A stretch of 64,000 nucleotides of DNA from Mesorhizobium sp. ES1-4 (GTDB lineage Bacteria > Pseudomonadota > Alphaproteobacteria > Rhizobiales > Rhizobiaceae), in NCBI RefSeq assembly GCF_020164745.1, contig NZ_JAIUGV010000003.1:62001-126000 (forward strand). Reading direction: 5' to 3'. Below are positions 16,911-25,546 of this stretch, in pieces. The first letter of the stretch is position 1, and every line of letters begins with the position of its first letter. The position numbers and the translations under genes are program-made. The notes beneath the pieces are model-generated. The model had not been told where the DNA came from. It searched no databases and worked only from the letters and a program-made list of their open reading frames with translations.

Positions 16911-18565
16911 TGACCGACGGCAAGGCAAAGTCGACCCCTCTGCTCGACATCCGCAATTTGCGCATCGAGGCGACGGTCTATCCGCCTGGAGAAGCGCCGA
17001 AGACCATCACGCTGGTCCACGACGTGTCGCTGACACTGGAGAAGGGCAAGGTGCTCGGCCTGATCGGCGAATCCGGTGCCGGCAAATCGACCATCGGCCT
17101 GTCGGCCATGGGATATGGCCGTGGCGGCGTGCGCATCACCGGTGGCGAAGTCATCCTCAACGGCCGCGATATCCTCAAGGGCGGCAAGGAAGGGTTCCGC
17201 AAGCTGCGCGGCCGCGAGGTCTGCTATGTCGCGCAGTCGGCGGCAGCTGCTTTCAATCCGGCGCACAGGCTGATGGACCAGGTGGTGGAAGCCACGCTGC
17301 TGCACGGAACGGCGACACGGGCGGAGGCGGAGAAACGCGCGATCGCGCTGTTCAAGAAGCTCAGCCTGCCCAATCCGGAAACCATCGGCGAACGCTTTCC
17401 GCACCAGGTGTCGGGTGGCCAGTTGCAGCGTGTGATGACGGCGATGGCGCTGTGCTCGGAGCCTGACCTGATCGTCTTCGACGAACCGACCACCGCACTC
17501 GACGTGACGACGCAGATCGACGTGCTGTCGGCGATCAAGGACGCCATCCGCGATACCCATGTCGCGGCGCTCTACATCACCCACGACCTTGCCGTCGTTG
17601 CCCAGGTCTCGGACGAGATCATGGTGCTGCGCCACGGCCGGCTGGTCGAATGGGGCGGCACCCGCCAGATCATCAAGGAGCCGCGCCAGGAATACACCAA
17701 CGCGCTGGTCTCGGTGCACGAGATCGAGCATGCCGAACAGAACCCCGGCGCGACGCCGTTCCTGTCGGTCAAGAACGTCACCGCGGCCTATGGCGGCGGC
17801 CAGGTGAAGGTGCTCAAGAACGTTTCGGTCGACATCTATCCGGGCCAGACGCTGGCCGTGGTTGGCGAGTCCGGTTCCGGCAAGTCGACGCTGGCGCGCG
17901 CCATCACGGGCCTGTTGCCGCCCGAACAGGGCACGGTGACCTTCGATGGACGCCCGCTGGCCAACCGGCTTGCCGACCGGCCCAAGGAGGACCTGCGCCA
18001 ATTGCAGATGATCTACCAGATGGCGGACGTGGCGATGAACCCGCGCCAGACCGTCGGCACCATCATCGGCCGGCCGCTCGAATTCTATTTCGGCATCCGC
18101 GGCAGGGAACGCGACCGGCGTGTGGCCGAATTGCTTGACGAGATCGAGATGGGCAAGGGCTTCGTCGACCGCTATCCGGCCGAGCTTTCGGGGGGCCAGA
18201 AGCAGCGCGTGTGCATCGCCCGCTCGCTCGCGGCCAAGCCGAAGCTGATCATCTGCGACGAGGTGACATCGGCTCTCGACCCGTTGGTGGCCAACGGCAT
18301 CCTCAAGCTGCTGCTCAACCTGCAGCAGCATGAAAAGGTCGCCTACCTGTTCATTACCCACGATCTGGCGACGGTGAAGTCGATCGCCGATTCGATCGCG
18401 GTGATGTACCGCGGCGAGGTGGTGCGCTACGGCTCCAAGAGCAAGGTGCTCACACCGCCCTTCGACGCCTATACCGACCTGCTGCTGTCGTCCGTTCCGG
18501 AAATGGAGATCGGCTGGCTGGAGAAGGCGATCAAGGGGCGGCGCATGGCCAGCGCGGGGAACTAG
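16910..18565 (+). CDS. ABC transporter ATP-binding protein, fused DppD-DppF type
   Basis: A single 551-residue protein holds both ATPases of the importer. The first half has Walker A GESGAGKST (about residue 60), signature VSGGQLQRV and Walker B DLIVFDEPTTALD. The second half has Walker A GESGSGKST (about residue 323), signature LSGGQKQRV and Walker B KLIICDEVTSALD. Most Dpp/Opp systems encode the two ATPases separately; the fused form is a known variant. The ATG at 16910 is fixed by overlap with the DppC stop. A much longer open frame upstream overlaps dppC and is not the real start. Confidence 0.92.
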   Translation: MTDGKAKSTPLLDIRNLRIEATVYPPGEAPKTITLVHDVSLTLEKGKVLGLIGESGAGKSTIGLSAMGYGRGGVRITGGEVILNGRDILKGGKEGFRKLRGREVCYVAQSAAAAFNPAHRLMDQVVEATLLHGTATRAEAEKRAIALFKKLSLPNPETIGERFPHQVSGGQLQRVMTAMALCSEPDLIVFDEPTTALDVTTQIDVLSAIKDAIRDTHVAALYITHDLAVVAQVSDEIMVLRHGRLVEWGGTRQIIKEPRQEYTNALVSVHEIEHAEQNPGATPFLSVKNVTAAYGGGQVKVLKNVSVDIYPGQTLAVVGESGSGKSTLARAITGLLPPEQGTVTFDGRPLANRLADRPKEDLRQLQMIYQMADVAMNPRQTVGTIIGRPLEFYFGIRGRERDRRVAELLDEIEMGKGFVDRYPAELSGGQKQRVCIARSLAAKPKLIICDEVTSALDPLVANGILKLLLNLQQHEKVAYLFITHDLATVKSIADSIAVMYRGEVVRYGSKSKVLTPPFDAYTDLLLSSVPEMEIGWLEKAIKGRRMASAGN

Positions 18566-18687
18566 CCATCCAGCGGTCCGCCAGCCAGGGGGAGATGGCG
18601 GCCGTCATCGGCATGCAACACTAGGGCGCCAAACGTCCTTCGGGCGGACGCCACAGGTGTAACGTTGTTTTCAACAAGGGGTAGGAC

Positions 18688-20277
18688 ATGAAGACTGAAC
18701 TCGACCATCTCGCTCAACTCGCCGGGCAGGGCCGGATATCACGCCGCGACTTCCTCGGCCGCACCGCTGCACTGGGTGTGTCGGCGGCGCTGGCAACGAC
18801 GCTGGCCGGGAAGGCCTTCGCGCAGAGCCCGGTCAAGGGCGGCATCATCAAGGCCGGCCTGCAGGGCGGTGAATCCACCAACAGCCTCGACCCGGCGCTG
18901 AACCTCAGCCAGGTGACCTACAATTTCGGCAAGCAGTGGGGCGAATTCCTTGTCCGCCTGACGCCGGAAGGTGGCGTCGAGAACCTGATCGCGCAGGAGA
19001 TCGGTGCCTCCGCGGACGCCAAGACCTGGACCATCAAGGTGCGCGACGGTATCGAATTCCACAATGGCAAGACCGTAACCGCGGAGGATATTGCCGCCAC
19101 GCTCGAGCGCCACGCCGACGAGAAGTCGAAGTCGGGAGCATTGGGCGTGCTGAAGAACATCAAGACTATCAAGCCCAGTGGCAAGGAGGTGGTCGTCACG
19201 CTCGGCGACGCCGACGCCGACTTCCCCTATCTGATGGCCGACTATCACCTCGTCATCCAGCCGAACGGCGGCAAGGACAACCCCAATGCCGGCATCAGCG
19301 CCGGCCCCTACAAGGTGACCGTCAACCAGCCGGGCGTGCGCCATGGCGGCGAGCGCTTCGCCAATTACTGGCGCGGCGACAAGGCCGGCCACGCCGACCA
19401 GATCGAGATCATCGTCATCAACGACGCCACCGCACGGCTTGCCGCGCTGCAGGGCGGCCAGGTCCACCTGATCAACCGTGTCGAGCCGAAAGTGGTCGAT
19501 CTGGTCAAGCGCATCCCCGGCGTCACCATCGAGAACGTGTCGGGGCGCGGCTACTACCCGTTCAACATGTTCTGCGACACGGCTCCCTTCGACAACAATG
19601 ACCTGCGCATGGCGCTGAAGCTTGCCATGGACCGCGACGAGTTGTTGGAAAAGATCCTGCGCGGGTACGGCTCGGTCGGCAACGACTTCCCCATCAACGA
19701 GGCCTATCCGCTGTTTTCCGCCGACATCGAGCAGCGCAAGTTCGATCCGGAAAAGGCTGCATCCCTTTACAAGAAGTCGGGCCATAGCGGCTCCATCCTG
19801 CTGCGCACGTCGGATGTCGCCTTCCCCGGTGCCGTCGACGCCGCCCAGCTCTACCAGCAGAGCGCGGCCAAAGCCGGCATCAAGATCGAGATCAAGCGCG
19901 AACCCGGCGACGGCTACTGGTCCGAAGTCTGGAACAAGCAGCCCTTCTCGCTCTCCTACTGGGGCGGCCGCCCGACGCAGGACCAGATGTATTCCACCGG
20001 CTACGTCTCGACCGCCGACTGGAACGACACGCGCTTCAAGCGGCCGGAGTTCGACAAGATGCTGTTCACGGCCCGTGCCGAACTCGACCAGGCCAAGCGC
20101 AAGGCGATCTATCACGACATGGCCGTGCTGATGCGCGACGAAGGCGGATTGATGGTGCCCTTCTTCAACCAGTTCATCGACGCCGCCGCCACCAACAAGA
20201 TCAGCGGCTGGGTCAAGAACCCGAACGGCGAAATGATGGACGGTTATGCGCTGGGCGAATGCTGGCTGAACGCCTGA
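18688..20277 (+). CDS. Second ABC transporter substrate-binding protein, family 5, Tat-exported
   Basis: A paralog of the 13513-15099 protein of nearly equal length (529 residues) with the same architecture. The Tat motif is ISRRDFLGRTAALG, arginines at 19-20. ESTNSLDPALNLSQ, RDGIEFHNGKTVTAEDIAATL and SYWGGRPTQDQMYSTGYVS match the first copy almost residue for residue, so the pair arose by a fairly recent duplication. It lies 123 bp downstream of the ATPase and is followed by a strong hairpin, which probably closes the operon. The two proteins may widen or split ligand specificity for one shared transporter. Confidence 0.93.
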   Translation: MKTELDHLAQLAGQGRISRRDFLGRTAALGVSAALATTLAGKAFAQSPVKGGIIKAGLQGGESTNSLDPALNLSQVTYNFGKQWGEFLVRLTPEGGVENLIAQEIGASADAKTWTIKVRDGIEFHNGKTVTAEDIAATLERHADEKSKSGALGVLKNIKTIKPSGKEVVVTLGDADADFPYLMADYHLVIQPNGGKDNPNAGISAGPYKVTVNQPGVRHGGERFANYWRGDKAGHADQIEIIVINDATARLAALQGGQVHLINRVEPKVVDLVKRIPGVTIENVSGRGYYPFNMFCDTAPFDNNDLRMALKLAMDRDELLEKILRGYGSVGNDFPINEAYPLFSADIEQRKFDPEKAASLYKKSGHSGSILLRTSDVAFPGAVDAAQLYQQSAAKAGIKIEIKREPGDGYWSEVWNKQPFSLSYWGGRPTQDQMYSTGYVSTADWNDTRFKRPEFDKMLFTARAELDQAKRKAIYHDMAVLMRDEGGLMVPFFNQFIDAAATNKISGWVKNPNGEMMDGYALGECWLNA

Positions 20278-20297
20278 CATCCGTCTCATATTGAAAA

Positions 20298-20326
20298 GCG
20301 CCGCGTGTCCGAACGACACGCGGCGC
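20298..20326 (+). terminator. Hairpin after the second binding-protein gene
   Basis: A perfect 12-bp stem (GCGCCGCGTGTC with its complement) around a 5-base loop begins 21 bases after the binding-protein stop. The downstream sequence ATTCGTTT is only moderately T-rich, so it could be a terminator or a 3'-end stabilising hairpin. It sits 22 bases before the start of the phosphodiesterase-like gene. Confidence 0.65.
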
Positions 20327-20347
20327 ATTCGTTTCGACCACAATCGC

Positions 20348-21199
20348 ATGGAGCAGTCCGTGGCGCTCAACACCAAGCTTCTGCTGATCATCCTCGATGG
20401 CGTTCCCTACCGGAACTGGCGCCGGCTGATGGGCAATCTCGAGGGCTGGGTGCAGTCGGGCGCGGCGCGGGTGTGGAAGATGCGCTCGGTGCTGCCGTCG
20501 ACCTCGGCCTGCTGCTATGCCTCGATCCACACCGGCGTGCCGCCGCAGGTGCACGGCATCCTGTCCAACGAGAACCGGTTCCGCGTCGGGCAGCCCGACA
20601 TCTTCTCGGAAGTCAGCAAGGCCGGCGGCAAGACGGGTGCCGTCACCCATTCCTACTGGTCCGAATTCTTCCGGTCCTACCCGTTCGACCTGGTCGAAGA
20701 CATGGAATATGACGAGCCTGGCGGGCCGATCACCCATGGCCGCTTCCACACCATGACCGGCTACAATCTCAAGAACCAGATGACGCCGAGTGACGTCGAC
20801 CTGTTCGCGACGCTGACCATGCTCACCCGGCGCCACGGCATCGACTACGGCATCCTGCACACCTGCACGCTGGACTCGATGGGCCACCGTTTCGGCCATG
20901 ACTGCCACGAGATGGACCATGCCTGCTACGCCATGGACGGCATGCTGGCGGCCTTCCTGCCGGGCTGGCTTGAGGCCGGCTACGAGGTCATGGTCACCGC
21001 CGACCACGGCCAGACCGACCGCGGCCACCATGGCGGCCGTGACGACGAGATGCAGGATTTCGCCCTGTACTATTTCGGGCAGGGTAAAGGGCCGGAAGCC
21101 GATATGCTGCTCGACCAGTTGCAACTGGCGCCGACGGTTTTGAGCCGACTGGGCGTCCCGGCACCGGCGACTATGAAGGCCAGGCCGTTTCTGGTGTGA
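20348..21199 (+). CDS. Alkaline-phosphatase-superfamily phosphodiesterase (type I PDE/NPP-like)
   Basis: A 283-residue protein of the alkaline phosphatase/nucleotide pyrophosphatase superfamily. Metal-site motifs are readable: LLIILDGVPYRNW at the N-terminus, LPSTSACCYASIHTG with the likely nucleophile, CTLDSMGHRFGHD and VTADHGQTDRGHH for the His/Asp ligands. There is no signal peptide, unusual for a superfamily often exported. The ATG at 20348 lies in frame downstream of the hairpin; earlier codons overlap the stem. It closes the transporter region and may release phosphate or a nucleotide from an imported compound, but the substrate is unknown. Confidence 0.8.
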   Translation: MEQSVALNTKLLLIILDGVPYRNWRRLMGNLEGWVQSGAARVWKMRSVLPSTSACCYASIHTGVPPQVHGILSNENRFRVGQPDIFSEVSKAGGKTGAVTHSYWSEFFRSYPFDLVEDMEYDEPGGPITHGRFHTMTGYNLKNQMTPSDVDLFATLTMLTRRHGIDYGILHTCTLDSMGHRFGHDCHEMDHACYAMDGMLAAFLPGWLEAGYEVMVTADHGQTDRGHHGGRDDEMQDFALYYFGQGKGPEADMLLDQLQLAPTVLSRLGVPAPATMKARPFLV

Positions 21200-21218
21200 G
21201 CGGGAGCCGTGACGTTGG

Positions 21219-21342
21219 CACTCCCCTCTCCCGTCCCTGTACGGGGTAAGGGTGCGGAAACGTTGAATATGCCCCCTCAACGCCGGTGCTGCCCCTCATC
21301 CGCCTGCCGGCACCTCCTCCCCGTGCAACGGGGAGAAGGGAG
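21219..21342. repeat. GC-rich intergenic palindromic repeat
   Basis: Between the phosphodiesterase and sigma-factor genes lies a composite element with C-rich and G-rich arms (CACTCCCCTCTCCCG at one end; CTCCTCCCCGTGCAACGGGG and GAGAAGGGA at the other) and a CCCCTCATCCGCCTGCCGG segment. This resembles the dispersed palindromes common between genes in Mesorhizobium and related Rhizobiales. It has no coding potential and resembles the unit found inside xdhC. Confidence 0.65.
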
Positions 21343-21456
21343 GCTCTGGCCACGTCCCCGCTCTTCGGCTAGCCTCCGTGAATTCCCTGGCGGAGGATGA
21401 ACCTTTTTGGGCCCTTCAGCGACAGAGCAGACAGGAGCCAGGCGGCTCAACCGGCC

Positions 21457-22023
21457 ATGACGGCGGCGACGGATACCGACCGCGCGCTTGTCGACCGGGT
21501 CGCGAAGGGCGACCGGGCCGCCGTCAGGCTCCTGTTCATGCGTCATCACGCGCGGATCTACCGCTTCGTGGCGCGCCAGACGGGATCGGAAATGATGGCT
21601 GACGATATCGCGAACGAGGTGTTCCTCGAACTGTGGCGCCAGGCGCCGAACTTCGAAGGGCGCTCCGAAGTCTCGACATGGCTGCTCGGCATCGCCCGCT
21701 TCAAGGCGCTCTCCCTGCTGCGCAAGAAGAAGGAAGACTGGATCGACGACGAGGCCGCCGCCGCGGTGCCCGACAGCGCCGACACGCCGGAAGTCGTGAC
21801 CATGAAGGAAGACAAGGCCGCCGCCTTGCGCCGCCTCATCGACGCCTTGGCCGAGGAGCACCGCACGGTGATCGATCTTGCCTATTATCAGGGGCAATCG
21901 GTGACCGAGATCGCAGCGGTGCTCGACATTCCGGTCGCGACCGTCAAGACCCGGATGTTCTACGCCCGCAAGAAACTCGGCGAAGCCCTGAAGGCCGCCG
22001 GCTACGACAGGGGGTGGCCATGA
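21457..22023 (+). CDS. ECF-type RNA polymerase sigma factor
   Basis: A sigma-70 family factor of the extracytoplasmic-function group, about 188 residues from this ATG. Region 2 is seen in FMRHHARIYRFVARQTG and DDIANEVFLELW, with STWLLGIARFKALSLLR following. Region 4 is LAEEHRTVIDLAYYQGQ plus the helix-turn-helix TEIAAVLDIPVATVKTRM. An in-frame ATG at 21397 has GGAGG directly against it, too close for a normal ribosome site, and the codons between the two starts are less GC-rich, so 21457 is preferred but not certain. It overlaps the anti-sigma gene by four bases. Confidence 0.92.
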   Translation: MTAATDTDRALVDRVAKGDRAAVRLLFMRHHARIYRFVARQTGSEMMADDIANEVFLELWRQAPNFEGRSEVSTWLLGIARFKALSLLRKKKEDWIDDEAAAAVPDSADTPEVVTMKEDKAAALRRLIDALAEEHRTVIDLAYYQGQSVTEIAAVLDIPVATVKTRMFYARKKLGEALKAAGYDRGWP

Positions 22024-22688
22024 GCGCCGCTGAAAAGATGTCGCGCCGCGACGAAATGGAAACGTTGCTGCCCTTCTACCTGAACGGCTCGCTCGAAGGT
22101 TCGGATCTGGAAGCCATCGAAGAATGGCTGGCCAACGATCCGGCGGCACTTGCCGCGCTTGGCGAGGCGGAAGCCGAGTTCTCAGGCACGTCGGCCGCCA
22201 ACGAGGCGATCCGCCCACCGGCCGATGCGCTCAGCCGCTTCGCCAAGGCGCTGGACGCGCAGGCAGGCCCGGCACGGACGCCCGCGAGCGCGTCCTGGCT
22301 GGCCCAGGCCTGGGCCCGCTTCATGGCGGTGCCGGTCGGCGTTGCGTGGGCAGCGGCGGCGGTCCTGCTGGCCTTGATCGCGGTGCAGTCGCTGGTGCAG
22401 CCTGGCGGCAAGGGCGGTAATTTCGAGATCGCGGGCACCGAAGACGAGCTGGCGAAGATGCCGTTCGTATTGGTCAAATTCAAGCCTGACGCAAGGATGG
22501 CCGATATCGCCGGCTTCCTCGACACCAACAAGCTCAAGATCATCGGCGGACCGACCGCAGAAGGCGTCTTCAGGCTCGCCATTCCGGCGACGACAGCCGC
22601 CGATTACGAGAAAGCGCGCGGCCTTATTGCCGCCCAGCCTTTCGCGGAGACTGTGATCGAGGGAAGGAAACCCGTTGATGGCGGCTGA
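22020..22688 (+). CDS. Membrane-anchored anti-sigma factor with an unusual C-terminal domain
   Basis: A 222-residue protein with a cytoplasmic N-terminal part (METLLPFYLNGSLEGSDLEAIEEWLANDP, the anti-sigma helical pattern, without a zinc His-Cys-Cys set), one membrane helix around residues 108-125 (VGVAWAAAAVLLALIAVQSL) and a periplasmic domain of about 85 residues. That domain, FVLVKFKPDARMADIAGFLD and onward to FRLAIPA, looks like a subtilisin-propeptide (I9-like) fold. It is translationally coupled to the sigma gene upstream and overlaps the subtilase gene by 11 bases. It probably holds the sigma factor at the membrane until a signal releases it. Confidence 0.85.
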   Translation: MSAAEKMSRRDEMETLLPFYLNGSLEGSDLEAIEEWLANDPAALAALGEAEAEFSGTSAANEAIRPPADALSRFAKALDAQAGPARTPASASWLAQAWARFMAVPVGVAWAAAAVLLALIAVQSLVQPGGKGGNFEIAGTEDELAKMPFVLVKFKPDARMADIAGFLDTNKLKIIGGPTAEGVFRLAIPATTAADYEKARGLIAAQPFAETVIEGRKPVDGG

Positions 22689-24117
22689 GGCGGTCATTCG
22701 ATTTGCGGCTATCCTGGCTGCGGTGTTGACAACCACCGCCGCGCCTGCGTCGGCGCAAAACAACGATGCCATTTCCGGCCGGACGAAAATCGATTGTAAC
22801 AACGGGGCCAATGCGACGGCGGCCGACTGCGCCAGGGGCGGCGGCAACACCAAGGGCGGGTCAGTCGCGGCCCAGGCCGGCGCCGTTTTTCTGCCCGCCT
22901 TGATCATCGACCTCTTCCCCAACCCGGTCGCCCCTCCCGCACCCGCGCCGACGCCACGGCCGGAGCCCGCGACACCTCCTGGAGGCAACCAGGCCGGCCC
23001 GCCGCCGAGTGGCCCGACCGTCTCGCCGACCGATCTCATCACCGTCCAGCCGCCGCGCGCCGTGACCGGCGAGTTCGTGCCCGACGAGGTGCTGGTGACC
23101 GTCGATGGCGACGCGGGCGCCGTGCAGCAGATCGCGGCCTCCTTCGGCCTCGAAGTGCGCTCGCAGCGCCAATCCCGCCTGCTCGGCACCACGCTGGTGC
23201 GGTTCGGCATTCCCGACGGCCGCCCGGTCGGCGTCGTGCTGGCGCAACTCGCCGCCGACGGCCGCACGCAACGCCGCGAGCCCAACCATATCTACTCGCT
23301 GCAGCAGGCGGCCGGCATCGTCAACTATGCCTTCGACCGCATCGTGCTCGACGCCAAACAGGCCAGCGGCGAGAACGTCCGCATCGCCGTCATCGATACC
23401 GGCATCGACGACACCAATCCGGCTCTGGCCGGAGTCATCGCCGCGCAGTTCGACGCCATGCCCGACGTGCCTATCGAAAAGCGCGACCATGGCACTTCGG
23501 TCGATGGGCTGATCGCCGGCGTCGGCGCGCTCGAAGGCATGGCGCCGGGCGCGCAGATCTACCACGCGCGCGCCTTCGAGAGCGGCAAGTCGACCATGGA
23601 CGTCATCCTGACGGCGCTCGACTGGGCAGCGGACCAGAATGTCAGCATCGTCAACATGAGCTTCGTCGGCCCGAAGAACGACCTGCTCGGCACCGCCTGC
23701 CGCAACGCGCGCGCTCTCGGCATGGTGCTGGTCGCTGCCGCAGGCAACAACGGACCGAAGGCGCCCTATGGCTATCCGGCCGCCTTCGACGGCGTCATTG
23801 CGGTGACGGCCACCGATGCCAGGGACGGGCTGATGCCGCAGGCCAATCGTGGCGCCTATGTCTTCATCTCGGCGCCGGGCGTCGAGATGGTGGCGCCGAG
23901 CGGCGCCGGCTCCGACGTCGTCACTGGAACCTCCTTCGCCGCGGCGATCGTGTCAGGCGCCATTGCCAATCTCATCCATGCTGCGCCCAACCGCTCGGCC
24001 GACGACATCGAGAAGGCGCTGGCGGAATCGGCGAAAGATCTCGGCCCCAAGGGGCGCGACAACGACTTCGGCTTTGGATTGCTGGATATCAAGGCGGCCG
24101 GGGCAGCGAAGGAATAA
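22678..24117 (+). CDS. Secreted S8-family serine protease (subtilase)
   Basis: An exported subtilisin-like protease of about 479 residues. A signal peptide (hydrophobic run ending in APASAQ) is followed by a low-complexity segment rich in Pro/Gly, then a propeptide-like domain (VPDEVLVTVDGDAGAVQQIA, about residues 120-200). The catalytic domain carries the triad: Asp in IAVIDTGIDDTNP, His in DHGTSVDGLIAG and Ser in VTGTSFAAAIVSG. The oxyanion Asn lies in AAAGNNGPKAPYG. It is the third gene of an overlapping sigma/anti-sigma/protease operon, which suggests envelope-stress or surface-processing control. The ATG at 22678 follows GAGGGAAGG. Confidence 0.92.
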   Translation: MAAEAVIRFAAILAAVLTTTAAPASAQNNDAISGRTKIDCNNGANATAADCARGGGNTKGGSVAAQAGAVFLPALIIDLFPNPVAPPAPAPTPRPEPATPPGGNQAGPPPSGPTVSPTDLITVQPPRAVTGEFVPDEVLVTVDGDAGAVQQIAASFGLEVRSQRQSRLLGTTLVRFGIPDGRPVGVVLAQLAADGRTQRREPNHIYSLQQAAGIVNYAFDRIVLDAKQASGENVRIAVIDTGIDDTNPALAGVIAAQFDAMPDVPIEKRDHGTSVDGLIAGVGALEGMAPGAQIYHARAFESGKSTMDVILTALDWAADQNVSIVNMSFVGPKNDLLGTACRNARALGMVLVAAAGNNGPKAPYGYPAAFDGVIAVTATDARDGLMPQANRGAYVFISAPGVEMVAPSGAGSDVVTGTSFAAAIVSGAIANLIHAAPNRSADDIEKALAESAKDLGPKGRDNDFGFGLLDIKAAGAAKE

Positions 24118-24160
24118 CTTCCGAAGGGCGGACAGAAAGCCTTGCGCAGGTATGGACGCT

Positions 24161-25183
24161 TCATGCCGGCGCCCCCGCCACCGACCCTCTCACCACCAGA
24201 TCCACCGGCCAGACCTCGCCGCGAGCCCCCTCCTCGAGGCCGGATATGCGCGCCGCCAGCCGCTCGGCGACGCGGGCGCCGGCGAGACGGATGGACGAGC
24301 GCGTCGTGGACAGCGGCACGGAAAAATTCTCCGGCTTCAGCCAGGGAAAGACATCGTCATGGGCAATCAGCGAGACGTCGCCGGGAATGCCGAGGCCAAG
24401 GTCGCGCACCGCGCGCACGACGCCGAGCGCCATGATCAGGCTGGAGCAGGCGATTGCCGTCGGGGCGCCGTCCTGTTCGAGCAGGCGCCGGGTCGCGCGA
24501 TAGCCATTCTCTTCTGTCATGACGACGGAGCAGACATGGCGATCTTCCAATCTGAGGCCGCTTGCGGCCAGCGCCTGGCGCATGCCGAGCTCGCGATGAA
24601 TGGCGAAGGTTTCCCTGTCGTCGCCGTTGATCAGCGCCAGCCGCCGGTGGCCGAGTTGCACGAGCAGCCGGGCTGCCTCCTGGAAAGCGCCCTCATTGTC
24701 GATATCGAGATAGGGATACTCGAAATCCGAGCCCTCGCTGCGGCCATGGACGATGAAGGGGATGCCCAGCGTATTGACCAGCGCCACGCGACGGTCGGCG
24801 GGCCTGGGCGAGGAGATGTAGACGGCATCGACCTGCCGGTTGGCGACAATACGCCGGTAGGTCGTCTCCTGGTCGTCGACGTCGGCCGGCGACAGCACCA
24901 GGTCAAGATCGTGCGAGCGGGCATAGTCGCCGAGGCCGGACAGGAATTCGACGAAATGCGGATCGATGTCGACGGCGGCGCCCGTCGGCAGGACGTAACC
25001 GATCATGCCCGACTTGCCGGTTGCCAGCCGCCGCGCGCTCGGATTGGGGCGATAGCCATGGCGCTTGGCTGCGTCCATGACACGCCTGCGTGTCTCCTCA
25101 TTGACCTCCGGATAGCCATTCAGTGCCCGGCTGACCGTGGTCTGCGAGAGCGCCAGCATTTGCGCGAGCTGCCTGAGGTTCAC
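24161..25183 (-). CDS. aglR: LacI-family repressor, alpha-glucoside locus regulator
   Basis: A 340-residue LacI/GalR regulator. The N-terminal helix-turn-helix is NLRQLAQMLALSQTTVSRAL, followed by the hinge helix RPNPSARRLATGKS. The rest is a periplasmic-binding-like sensor domain (HRRLALINGDDRE, DVSLIAHDDV). The GTG at 25183 is chosen because GGAG lies eight bases upstream and because translation from it begins exactly at the helix-turn-helix; an open frame continues upstream but is non-coding. It is divergent from aglE and has an operator only about 20 bp before its own start, so it probably represses itself as well as the transporter operon. Confidence 0.92.
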   Translation of the reverse strand: MNLRQLAQMLALSQTTVSRALNGYPEVNEETRRRVMDAAKRHGYRPNPSARRLATGKSGMIGYVLPTGAAVDIDPHFVEFLSGLGDYARSHDLDLVLSPADVDDQETTYRRIVANRQVDAVYISSPRPADRRVALVNTLGIPFIVHGRSEGSDFEYPYLDIDNEGAFQEAARLLVQLGHRRLALINGDDRETFAIHRELGMRQALAASGLRLEDRHVCSVVMTEENGYRATRRLLEQDGAPTAIACSSLIMALGVVRAVRDLGLGIPGDVSLIAHDDVFPWLKPENFSVPLSTTRSSIRLAGARVAERLAARISGLEEGARGEVWPVDLVVRGSVAGAPA

Positions 25184-25200
25184 AAAGTTCTCCAATTCCC

Positions 25201-25214
25201 TCAAAGCGCTTTTA
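25201..25214. promoter_or_regulatory. LacI-type operator, aglR-proximal
   Basis: TCAAAGCGCTTTTA contains the 10-bp perfect palindrome AAAGCGCTTT with the central CG typical of LacI-family sites. It lies about 20 bp upstream of the aglR start, well placed for autorepression. Confidence 0.7.
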
Positions 25215-25421
25215 AATTGAATCGACCCAAGGATGACAAGGGCATGGCTGTTCCGTGGCAACCATAGGCGGGGTTGGGACGGATTTGATACAGTAAATTG
25301 CTGCTGCACTGCCAAAAAAGCTTGCTGCGGTGCACTTTTTGAAGATGAGCACCGATCGTTAAATCGATTAGTTTGCCGCCCCTCTTGACTTCCAGCAGAT
25401 TCAATGGCGAGATCGAAAAAG

Positions 25422-25435
25422 CCAAAGCGCTTTGG
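25422..25435. promoter_or_regulatory. LacI-type operator, aglE-proximal
   Basis: CCAAAGCGCTTTGG is a perfect 14-bp palindrome with the same core as the site near aglR. It lies 111 bp upstream of the aglE start. Two identical cores flanking the region suggest one regulator, AglR, possibly with looping between sites. Confidence 0.75.
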
Positions 25436-25546
25436 AAGACTCTTCAAAAGGTTGCGGTTCCCTTGCGACTGAGTCACAGTCCTGCGGCGTCGGCGGGCGG
25501 AATGGAGGTTCCGTCCGGTATGTGTGACCCACTGGGAGGAATACCG

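Larger units (their letters stand above)
25184..25546. promoter_or_regulatory. aglR-aglE divergent control region
   Basis: This 363-bp gene-free stretch separates aglR and aglE and is more AT-rich than its surroundings. It holds two copies of the palindrome core AAAGCGCTTT about 221 bp apart, one next to each gene, and must contain both promoters. The aglE ribosome site is GGGAGGA at 25534-25540. No small gene was seen. Confidence 0.7.
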
